From an uncultured Bacilli bacterium (lineage in GTDB: Bacteria; Bacillota_I; Bacilli_A; RFN20; CAG-288), in assembly GCA_934700375.1 (NCBI GenBank), contig CAKUXT010000044.1, positions 1 to 11,655 on the forward strand: a stretch of 11,655 nt of DNA. The letters are read 5' to 3'. The number at the start of each line of letters is the position of its first letter. Within the stretch, counting starts at the first letter, position 1. Of this stretch, positions 6,125 to 11,655 are shown one piece after another. Under the pieces are notes generated by a model. That model was not told the DNA's origin. It did no database searches and worked only from the letters and a program-made list of their open reading frames with translations. The translations under genes and the position numbers were made by a program.

Positions 6125-7167
6125 ACAGCATTTATTCTTATTCCTTGGATGATTTATCCAAAATCATGCAAAGCATGGGCGAAAGCAATTATCGTGCCAA
6201 GCAGATTTTCTCATGGCTTTATAAAAAGAGAGTCAAATCATTCGATGAGATGTCTGATGTCAAGAAAACCTTCCGCGATGTTCTGAAGGAGAATTTCGAT
6301 TTCTCTCTTCCTACTATCGATGTCATGGAAAAGAGCGCTGATGGAACGATCAAATGCCTTTTCAGACTGAAGGACGGCGAAAGAGTCGAAGGCGTTCTGA
6401 TGCACTATGTCTACGGTTATTCCGTCTGCGTATCTTCTCAGGTCGGCTGCAATATGTCCTGTGCTTTCTGTGCCTCCGGTTTATTGAAAAAGAAAAGAAA
6501 TCTTACGCCTGATGAAATGTTAGGTCAGGTTCTTGCATTCGATGAGATGCTTCGCAAAGAAGATTCTGAAAAACATGTCACCCATTGTGTCGTCATGGGA
6601 ACAGGTGAGCCATTTGACAATTACGACAATGTTCTTTCCTTTATCCGCATCCTCAACTGCCCCTTTGGCATGGATATCGGAGCAAGACATATCACCGTTT
6701 CCACCTGCGGTGTCGTTCCTTCCATCCTTCGCTTTGGAAAAGAAGGACTTCAGGTCAATCTTGCTATCTCTCTTCATGCTCCGACCAACGAGCTTCGTGA
6801 TAAGCTGATGCCGATTAATCATGCTTATCCGCTTGATAAACTGATTCCTGCCATTGTGCAGTATGGAAAAGATTCCGGCGGAAGAAGAGTCACATTCGAA
6901 TATATTCTTATCAAAGGCGTCAATGATAGCATCGAGTGCGCAAAGAAGCTCTATCTTCTCATCGCACCGACTTTCGGCTATGTCAATCTGATCCCCTATA
7001 ATCCTGTCATGGAAAACGGATTTGAGAGATCTCCGGATGCGAATGTCGAATTGTTCCATTCGTATCTTCTTCAGAAGAATGTCAAAGCCACAATTCGTAA
7101 AGAATTCGGCAGCGATATCGATGCGGCGTGCGGTCAATTGAGGGCAAAGTATGGAAAACACGAATAA
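6121..7167 (+). CDS. rlmN: RlmN, dual-specificity 23S rRNA/tRNA adenine-C2 methyltransferase (radical SAM)
   Basis: It methylates C2 of A2503 in 23S rRNA and of A37 in some tRNAs. The 348-residue protein has the helical N-terminal RNA-binding region with YRAKQIFSWLY (24-34), the 4Fe-4S motif CNMSCAFC (C110, C114, C117), the SAM-binding MGTGEPFDNYDNV, and the two catalytic cysteines: C103 in VCVSSQVGC and the methyl-carrying C337 in AACGQLR. All required residues are therefore present, in contrast to the preceding gene. AGGAGG (6108-6113) lies 7 bases before the ATG, which overlaps the previous stop as ATGA. Its last 17 bases overlap the phosphatase gene. Confidence 0.96.
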   Translation: MNSIYSYSLDDLSKIMQSMGESNYRAKQIFSWLYKKRVKSFDEMSDVKKTFRDVLKENFDFSLPTIDVMEKSADGTIKCLFRLKDGERVEGVLMHYVYGYSVCVSSQVGCNMSCAFCASGLLKKKRNLTPDEMLGQVLAFDEMLRKEDSEKHVTHCVVMGTGEPFDNYDNVLSFIRILNCPFGMDIGARHITVSTCGVVPSILRFGKEGLQVNLAISLHAPTNELRDKLMPINHAYPLDKLIPAIVQYGKDSGGRRVTFEYILIKGVNDSIECAKKLYLLIAPTFGYVNLIPYNPVMENGFERSPDANVELFHSYLLQKNVKATIRKEFGSDIDAACGQLRAKYGKHE

Positions 7168-7909
7168 TTTCAATGGGACGATCTATGCGATTTCCGATAT
7201 CGGAAAGAAGAGAAAGAACAATGAGGATGCCGCGTATTGCGCTAAGAGCCAGTATGGTATCTTCTTGATCGTCTGCGATGGCATGGGCGGACATAGAAAG
7301 GGCGAAGTCGCTTCCAAGATGGTTGTCGATAGCCTTTCTGTTCCTTTCTGTGAGGCAAGACATGTCTTCACGGTGTTCAGAGGAAAACATTTCCTCGCTC
7401 ATCATTCCAAAAAGGTCAACAAAGAGATCTATCATCGCGCTGTGACCAATGACGACTATCGCGAGATGGGTACGACTGAATCTGCAGTCTTGGTCTGTCA
7501 GGATGGAACCTGCGTCTTTTCAGTCGGAGATTCAAGAGTCTATTCTTTCTCCAAGAAGGACGGGCTTGTTCAGATCAGCAAAGACCAGAGCTATGTCGGC
7601 ATGCTCTTTGAATCCGGAAGAATCGCAAAGGCCGATATGAAGAATCATCCGCAGAGAAATCTGTTGACAAATGCGGTTGGTCTTAATGCCAATCTCTCCA
7701 ATTATGAAGAGTTTGTTATTGATAATGATTCCTACGATTCACTTCTTTTATGCACTGATGGTTTATATAATATGATTTCAGAAGACGATATGAGACAAGT
7801 CCTTTCCGACACTTCCCTTGATACGGAAGCCAAGTCGAAAGAGCTTGTGAAACGCGCTTTGGATGCCGGCGGAAATGACAATGTCGCCGTCATCATTTTG
7901 GAGAAGTGA
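7151..7909 (+). CDS. prpC: PP2C-family Ser/Thr protein phosphatase (PrpC/Stp type)
   Basis: A 252-residue cytosolic metal-dependent phosphatase, expected to reverse the work of the kinase encoded next. The PP2C motifs appear in order: SDIGKKRKNNED (15-26), VCDGMGGH (41-48, metal Asp D43), MGTT (106-109), GDSR (126-129), DQSYV (145-149), NLLTNAVG (170-177), TDG (202-204, D203) and GNDN (241-244, D243). The metal ligands are all there, so it should be active. The ATG at 7151 lies inside the end of rlmN with GAGGG at 7140-7144, 6 bases upstream. In Bacillota these phosphatases act on the kinase itself, translation GTPases and cell-division proteins. Confidence 0.95.
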   Translation: MENTNNFNGTIYAISDIGKKRKNNEDAAYCAKSQYGIFLIVCDGMGGHRKGEVASKMVVDSLSVPFCEARHVFTVFRGKHFLAHHSKKVNKEIYHRAVTNDDYREMGTTESAVLVCQDGTCVFSVGDSRVYSFSKKDGLVQISKDQSYVGMLFESGRIAKADMKNHPQRNLLTNAVGLNANLSNYEEFVIDNDSYDSLLLCTDGLYNMISEDDMRQVLSDTSLDTEAKSKELVKRALDAGGNDNVAVIILEK

Positions 7910-7911
7910 TT

Positions 7912-8895
7912 ATGTATGAGAATGTAAAGTTCAACGAGATCATCGACGACAGATACAAAATCATCGAATCGCTTGGCGAAGGCGGCATGGCAATCGTCTA
8001 TAAAGCACATGATCTCATCAATGACAGAGACGTCGCTTTGAAGATGCTGAAACAGTCTACGGCTGCCGATAAGGTCAACCTCAATCGCTTTGAAAGAGAA
8101 GCAAGAGCTGCCGCCAGTCTCAATCATCAGAACATCGTCAAAGTCGTCAATGTCGGTACTTATAACGGCCTTCCTTACATGGTCAACGAATTTGTCAACG
8201 GACAGAACCTGAGACAGGTTCTTGATGTCAGAGGCAAGTTCTCTTTTATGGAAGCCTGCGATATCATGTACCAGCTCTGCTCTGCTGTTTTATATGCGCA
8301 CAATCATGGTGTCATTCATCGTGACATCAAGCCACAGAATGTCTTCTTGACCACTGATGGTACGATCAAGCTTGGTGATTTCGGCATTGCGACATTCCAG
8401 AACGGCAGTCATGTTACACGCTCTGAAGTGATCGTCGGCAGTGTCCATTACATTGCTCCTGAAGTTGCGGATGGCAATCCTGCTTCTGTCAGAAGCGATA
8501 TCTATTCGATGGGCATCACTTTCTTTGAACTGATCACAGGCCGTGTTCCTTTTGATGCGGATAGCCTTGTCAAAGTCGCTCTGATGCAGATTAAGAATAA
8601 GTTCCCCAGCATCAAGAAATTCAACCCGAAGACACCGGAATGCATTGAATCTATCATTTACCGTGCGGTAGAGAAGGATCCTCGCGATCGTTATCTCTCT
8701 TGCGAATATATGAGAAAAGATATTGAGAAGATCTTGAAGAACCCTGATCTTCTTCAGAAGAAGAAGTCTTTCCTCTTTGCTCTTTTCCATCCTGATTCAG
8801 AAGAGAACGAGGAGAGAAAAGCGGAGAAGAGACAGAAGAAAGCGTTGAAGAAAGCTGCAAGACTTGCGAAAAAGGAAAAGCAAAATGACAGGTAA
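7912..8895 (+). CDS. Ser/Thr protein kinase of the PknB/PrkC family lacking transmembrane and PASTA regions
   Basis: A 327-residue Hanks-type kinase. The kinase domain (about 14-275) is complete: glycine loop LGEGGMAIVY (21-30), ATP-anchoring K44 in VALKML, helix-C E63 in REAR, catalytic HRDIKPQN (136-143, D138), DFGIA (156-160), an activation segment with several Thr/Ser, and APE (182-184). Family members such as PrkC and Stk1 continue into a membrane helix and extracellular PASTA repeats that sense cell-wall fragments. Here the protein ends with a short KKKSFLFALFHP stretch and a strongly basic helical tail (about 300-327), so it is probably cytosolic. The frame could start at GTG 7906, but ATG 7912 fits better: GGAG (7900-7903) is 8 bases away. 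It lies 2 bases after the phosphatase gene and overlaps rsgA by 11 bases. Confidence 0.93.
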   Translation: MYENVKFNEIIDDRYKIIESLGEGGMAIVYKAHDLINDRDVALKMLKQSTAADKVNLNRFEREARAAASLNHQNIVKVVNVGTYNGLPYMVNEFVNGQNLRQVLDVRGKFSFMEACDIMYQLCSAVLYAHNHGVIHRDIKPQNVFLTTDGTIKLGDFGIATFQNGSHVTRSEVIVGSVHYIAPEVADGNPASVRSDIYSMGITFFELITGRVPFDADSLVKVALMQIKNKFPSIKKFNPKTPECIESIIYRAVEKDPRDRYLSCEYMRKDIEKILKNPDLLQKKKSFLFALFHPDSEENEERKAEKRQKKALKKAARLAKKEKQNDR

Positions 8896-9781
8896 GACCT
8901 ATCTTGTTCTTTCCACTTCTTCTTATGGTTATCAGCTTTATGATGATGAGACCCATGAGACTTCATTCCATGAACATAGAAGAAAAATCTCTTTTCAGGA
9001 AAAGAAGATTGTAATCGGTGACCGCGTCACGCTCGACGATGCCGGCTTCATCAATCAGATCGAAGACAGGAAAAATTATCTTCCCCGACCAAGACTGAGC
9101 AATGTGGACTGTGTCTATGTTCTTGCTTCTTTGACACAACCCGATTTTTCAAGCTATCTTCTTGATAAGTTTCTTTCTTTGATCTCTTATTCTTCTTTGA
9201 AAGCCGGAATCATCCTTACGAAATACGATCTTCTTTCACCCGTTGAAAAAAGAAAAATGAAGAATAGGATGTCCTGGTATCAGAAGATCTCATACCCTGT
9301 TTATTTTGTGAATGCGAAAGATGATGCAAAATTCGATTTTCCGAAGCTGAGAGAAGACATCAAAGGGAAAACCGTTGCCTTTGTCGGACAGACCGGTGTC
9401 GGTAAATCTTCCTTGATGAATTCAATCGATGAGAACTTCTCCAGAAAAGTGGATGCTCTTTTTGTCAATTCCGGAAGAGGAAGACATACGACAAAGGAAG
9501 TTGTCCTTCTTCCTTATCAGGACGGATTCCTTTTCGATACTCCTGGATTCTCTTCTTTGGATCTTATCGATATCAACTCTAAAGATCTTGCGCTCTGTTT
9601 CCCCGGCTATGAATCCTATACCGGAAAATGCAAATTCACAGACTGCCTTCATAAAGAAGAAAGCCTAGGATGCAAGGTGAAAGAGGATGTCGGAAGTCGA
9701 CTTTCGTTGGATTCTTATGAAAACTATCTTAAAATATTGGAAGAAGTAAAGGAGAACGACAAATGGAAAAAGAAAATCTGA
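8885..9781 (+). CDS. rsgA: RsgA, small ribosomal subunit biogenesis GTPase
   Basis: A circularly permuted GTPase that checks late maturation of the 30S subunit. The 298-residue protein has an N-terminal OB fold (about 1-65), then the permuted order of G motifs: TKYD (112-115, G4) before GQTGVGKSS (168-176, P-loop), GRHTT (199-203, G2) and DTPG (218-221, G3). It ends with the zinc site C249-x4-C254-x-H256-x6-C263 and a C-terminal helix. An in-frame TTG at 8864 exists, but ATG 8885 is chosen because it has GGA at 8874-8876, 8 bases upstream, and gives the normal N-terminus. RsgA orthologues in Bacillota are substrates of the PrkC kinase encoded just upstream. Confidence 0.95.
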   Translation: MTGKTYLVLSTSSYGYQLYDDETHETSFHEHRRKISFQEKKIVIGDRVTLDDAGFINQIEDRKNYLPRPRLSNVDCVYVLASLTQPDFSSYLLDKFLSLISYSSLKAGIILTKYDLLSPVEKRKMKNRMSWYQKISYPVYFVNAKDDAKFDFPKLREDIKGKTVAFVGQTGVGKSSLMNSIDENFSRKVDALFVNSGRGRHTTKEVVLLPYQDGFLFDTPGFSSLDLIDINSKDLALCFPGYESYTGKCKFTDCLHKEESLGCKVKEDVGSRLSLDSYENYLKILEEVKENDKWKKKI

Positions 9782-10443
9782 TTCGACCTTCTCTGTTATC
9801 TGCAGATTTCCTTCATCTCTCTCAGGATGTGGAAGAGATGATCTCACTTGGCATCACCCATTGTCATTTTGATGTGATGGATGGCAGTTTTGTCAAAGAG
9901 GTCTCATTCGGTCAGCCGTTGTTCCGTTCATTGAAAAAGTATTTTTCGGATATCGTATTCGATGTTCATCTGATGACTCTGAATCCTTTACTACAGGCGG
10001 AAAGCTTCTTGTCATTAGGTGCCCAAGAAGTCTGTTTCCATTATGAGGCGATGACGCTTGGCGATATTATGAAGATCAATCAGCTGAAGGAAAAATATCC
10101 GACGTGCAAAATCGGCATTGCCATCTCTCCTGAGACTTCTGTCAATGAGATTCTGACTGTTCTTCCTCTTTTTGATTATGTTCTTGTCATGTCAGTCGTT
10201 CCTGGAAAAGGCGGACAGGCCTTTATCGAAGGAAGCGAAAAGAAAATCGCTGACTTAGACAATATCAGAAAAGAAAAGAATCTTTCTTTCTTTATCGGTG
10301 TCGATGGCGGCATCAATGAAAGAACAGCGCCTCTTTGTGAGAATAGCGGAGCTGATTTCCTTGTCGCAGGCTCCTATTATTTCAAAGCACAGGATAGAAA
10401 GCTTGCTCTTTCTTCCTTGCATGCTAAGGAGGTGAAAGAATGA
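9763..10443 (+). CDS. rpe: Ribulose-phosphate 3-epimerase
   Basis: It interconverts ribulose-5-phosphate and xylulose-5-phosphate in the pentose phosphate pathway. The 226-residue TIM barrel shows PSLLSADF (9-16), HFDVMDG (35-41) and DVHLM (67-71) with metal ligands H35, D37 and H69, then HYEA (93-96), the phosphate loop MSVVPGKGGQAF, VDGGIN (180-185) with D181, and AGSYYF (202-207). Two loops depart from the common form: FVPN after the first metal site is FVKE, and SVNPGFGGQ is SVVPGKGGQ. Catalytic residues are kept, so activity is expected. AAAGGAG precedes the ATG, which lies 19 bases inside rsgA. Confidence 0.94.
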   Translation: MEKENLIRPSLLSADFLHLSQDVEEMISLGITHCHFDVMDGSFVKEVSFGQPLFRSLKKYFSDIVFDVHLMTLNPLLQAESFLSLGAQEVCFHYEAMTLGDIMKINQLKEKYPTCKIGIAISPETSVNEILTVLPLFDYVLVMSVVPGKGGQAFIEGSEKKIADLDNIRKEKNLSFFIGVDGGINERTAPLCENSGADFLVAGSYYFKAQDRKLALSSLHAKEVKE

Positions 10444-11117
10444 ATTTCAAAATAGCGTGTCTTAGCCTTATCGGCGGATTCATCCTTGTCGTTCTGTATT
10501 TTGTTCTTCTCATCTTCTCCAATATGGCAGTGAGAAAAGAAGAACGCAATTCGTTTGCTAACTCCTTTCCCTACCTCTATTATCAGAACATGCCGATGTC
10601 GATGAGAATCTTCTTATATATCATTCTCGGATTAGGACTTGTTCTTATCGGAATGGGCGAATGCCTGTTCTTCTCCGGTCTTACCTTCACCTGCTATCAG
10701 TTTGTGCTCAGCATTCTATTCCCGCTCAGTGCCTTATTCTTATATATCTCCAATATTCTTCCTCTCAACTATTACAAATCCCATCTGATCTTCTCCATCC
10801 TCGCTTTCTTCTTCTTTGCTACAGCAAGTTTCCTCACTGGACTGATTCCTTTTGTCTCTGGTTCAACGCTTGAAACCTTCTATAACAAACCGATTCAGTT
10901 CATCATCGGCGCTATCGGTCTTATCTGCTTTGCTTCTCTTCTCAATCCCAAGCTTGCCAACTGGGCAAAGATGGAAAAGACGGAAGTTAACGGAAAGGTC
11001 ATCTATGTAAGACCGAGAATCAATTTCTACGCGCTGTATGAATGGATTTATCTGATATTGATGGCTGTTGTCTCTCTTCTCTTATTCATCAACATGTTTG
11101 TCTCTGGGCTTCTCTAA
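10440..11117 (+). CDS. Six-helix integral membrane protein of unknown function
   Basis: I do not recognise this 225-residue protein. Hydrophobic stretches at about 5-28, 56-78, 87-107, 114-137, 150-168 and 200-224 indicate six membrane helices. The Arg/Lys-rich loops at 31-36 (VRKEER) and 170-193 would be cytoplasmic, placing both ends outside. There is no cleavable signal peptide and no recognisable catalytic or transporter motif. It has the best ribosome-binding site in the operon, AAGGAGGTGA (10427-10436), and its ATG overlaps the rpe stop as ATGA. It is the last gene, followed by a strong terminator. In Bacillus the gene after rpe is thiN (thiamine pyrophosphokinase); this protein is not related to it. 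A sensor, transporter or envelope role is possible but unproven. Confidence 0.85.
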   Translation: MNFKIACLSLIGGFILVVLYFVLLIFSNMAVRKEERNSFANSFPYLYYQNMPMSMRIFLYIILGLGLVLIGMGECLFFSGLTFTCYQFVLSILFPLSALFLYISNILPLNYYKSHLIFSILAFFFFATASFLTGLIPFVSGSTLETFYNKPIQFIIGAIGLICFASLLNPKLANWAKMEKTEVNGKVIYVRPRINFYALYEWIYLILMAVVSLLLFINMFVSGLL

Positions 11118-11120
11118 ACA

Positions 11121-11158
11121 AAAATTGCCATGTCCGTGAAGGACATGGCTTTTGCTTT
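11121..11158 (+). terminator. Terminator of the large operon, probably bidirectional
   Basis: GCCATGTCC (11127-11135) and GGACATGGC (11141-11149) form a perfect 9-bp stem with loop GTGAA, followed by TTTTGCTTT. On the other strand the same stem is followed by AATTTTTGTTT, so it can also stop leftward transcription that passes the rpmB terminator. Confidence 0.88.
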
Positions 11159-11164
11159 GAAACG

Positions 11165-11195
11165 AAAAAAAGAGGAAGCAAGGACTTGCTTCCTC
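11165..11195 (-). terminator. Rho-independent terminator of rpmB
   Basis: Read on the minus strand, GAGGAAGCAA, loop GTCC and TTGCTTCCTC (stem 11172-11195) form a perfect 10-bp stem followed by seven Ts (complement of the A-run at 11165-11171). It lies 27 bases after the rpmB stop codon. Confidence 0.92.
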
Positions 11196-11221
11196 GACAG
11201 AGATTATTTTAGAAAGGAAGA

Positions 11222-11455
11222 TTATTTGCTTTCTTCGACAGCAGGAGCAGCAACTTCAGCCTTCTGAGCCTTGGCATTCTTTCTGAGAGTGCGTAAGCCG
11301 GCGGCAGAAACTCTGATCTTCTGTTTCTTTCCATCGATGACAACAGTAGCAGTCTGCATATTGACGTTCCATCTTCTGCAGGTGTGTCTCATAGAGTGGG
11401 AGACATTCTTACCGGACATCGGTCTCTTTCCTGTGATAGGGCATGTTCTGGACAT
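11222..11455 (-). CDS. rpmB: 50S ribosomal protein bL28
   Basis: A 77-residue basic ribosomal protein. The N-terminus MSRTCPITGKRPMSGKNVSH matches the bL28 signature, followed by RRWNVNMQTATVVIDGKKQKIRVSAAGLRTLRK, the two-stranded core and the closing helix. Only the first Cys (C5) and a Cys at about 26 are present, so a full four-cysteine zinc site is lacking. The last 18 or so residues (AKAQKAEVAAPAVEESK) form an Ala/Glu-rich acidic extension. TAGGAGG, 8 bases upstream of the ATG on the minus strand, supports the start. It is a convergent neighbour of the large operon and diverges from whatever lies beyond the right edge. Confidence 0.95.
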   Translation of the reverse strand: MSRTCPITGKRPMSGKNVSHSMRHTCRRWNVNMQTATVVIDGKKQKIRVSAAGLRTLRKNAKAQKAEVAAPAVEESK

Positions 11456-11491
11456 AGCAATAACCTCCTATATAATATCAAAATTAGATAC

Positions 11492-11506
11492 GCACAAAAA
11501 ACGTGC
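11492..11506 (-). other. Small hairpin at the predicted 5' end of rpmB mRNA
   Basis: On the minus strand GCAC, a GTTTTTT loop and GTGC form a 4-bp hairpin starting at 11506, which is 7 bases after the -10 of the rpmB promoter and so at the expected transcription start. The Ts are in the loop, so it is not a terminator. Confidence 0.3.
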
Positions 11507-11512
11507 TTATTG

Positions 11513-11541
11513 ATACTATCATAATCGAGCTGTAATCGCAA
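11513..11541 (-). promoter_or_regulatory. Promoter of rpmB
   Basis: On the minus strand TTGCGA (11541-11536) and TAGTAT (11518-11513) are 17 bases apart, and TGA directly before the -10 gives an extended TGn motif. The leader to the rpmB ATG would be about 50 bases. Confidence 0.6.
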
Positions 11542-11588
11542 GAATTATTTTTGGATTGTAGTCATTACTCATAGGATATGTCCCTTTT

Positions 11589-11600
11589 AAACCGCGGTTT
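11589..11600. promoter_or_regulatory. GC-rich 12-bp palindrome between divergent promoters, possible operator
   Basis: AAACCGCGGTTT is a perfect palindrome in otherwise AT-rich intergenic DNA, 48 bases upstream of the rpmB -35 and 22 bases upstream of the right-edge -35. I cannot assign it to a known regulator. Confidence 0.3.
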
Positions 11601-11621
11601 GGCACAATTTTCATTATTTTC

Positions 11622-11650
11622 TTGCTTTTGTATTATATTTATGGTATAAT
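11622..11650 (+). promoter_or_regulatory. Rightward promoter for the gene beyond the right edge
   Basis: TTGCTT (11622-11627) and a perfect TATAAT (11645-11650), 17 bases apart, with a TGG extended -10 element (11642-11644). The -10 sits in an odd palindrome, GGTATAATACC (11643-11653). In many Bacillota the gene divergent from rpmB is an Asp23/Gls24-family gene followed by a DAK-domain gene; that is an expectation only, since nothing of it lies in the window. Confidence 0.6.
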
Positions 11651-11655
11651 ACCAG

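Noticed and set aside
6520..7173. A 217-codon open frame on the minus strand opposite rlmN
   Set aside because: It lies wholly antisense to a gene with every RlmN motif, shows no recognisable domain, and is explained by the codon bias of the sense strand.
11486..11506. The T-run in the rpmB leader as a possible attenuator terminator
   Set aside because: The Ts are in the hairpin loop rather than after the stem, so it cannot act as an intrinsic terminator.
11519..11572. A 17-codon minus-strand open frame upstream of rpmB, where Bacillus carries the small spoVM gene nearby
   Set aside because: It does not resemble SpoVM and overlaps the rpmB promoter; the GGGA before its ATG is not enough.

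Overview
The window looks like ordinary chromosome from a low-GC Bacillota bacterium. The gene order rlmN – PP2C phosphatase – Ser/Thr kinase – rsgA – rpe, the divergent rpmB to its right, and the paired glgC/glgD ADP-glucose pyrophosphorylase subunits all point that way. A gut lineage near Erysipelotrichia is a reasonable guess, but no 16S or close reference is available here. I see no insertion sequence, phage gene, CRISPR array, tRNA or rRNA.

Layout. (1) Positions 1-112 hold the last 36 codons of an unidentified gene, closed by a hairpin terminator. (2) Positions 113-3996 hold a glycogen synthesis operon, glgC-glgD-glgA: ADP-glucose pyrophosphorylase catalytic and regulatory subunits plus glycogen synthase. 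It is preceded by a CcpA/LacI-type operator candidate and a TATAAT promoter, and followed by a long hairpin lacking a good U-run. No branching enzyme or phosphorylase is visible. (3) Positions 4020-4341 hold rpmF (L32) with its own promoter and a textbook terminator. (4) Positions 4362-4805 hold an unrecognised 147-aa gene whose ribosome-binding site almost touches the rpmF terminator. (5) Positions 4810-11158 hold a tightly overlapping seven-gene operon: an RsmB-like protein that has lost its catalytic motifs, rlmN, a PP2C phosphatase, a PknB/PrkC-type kinase without transmembrane or PASTA part, rsgA, rpe, and an unrecognised six-helix membrane protein. (6) On the minus strand, 11165-11541, lies rpmB (L28) with promoter and terminator. 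(7) At the right edge a plus-strand promoter fires out of the window.

How the genes fit together. The glg genes make and polymerise ADP-glucose. The large operon mixes ribosome maturation and modification (RlmN, RsgA, the RsmB-like relic) with a reversible Ser/Thr phosphorylation pair and pentose-phosphate epimerase. This is a conserved Bacillota neighbourhood in which the kinase/phosphatase is often found beside RsgA.

The most notable departures from the family norm are the motif-less RsmB homologue at the rsmB locus, the soluble PASTA-less kinase, the unknown membrane protein in the place where thiN often sits, and small hairpins that begin at or within about a base of the predicted transcription start in three of the four promoters whose start lies inside the window. 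I did not find a clearly new multi-gene system; the RsmB-like pseudoenzyme is the strongest lead.
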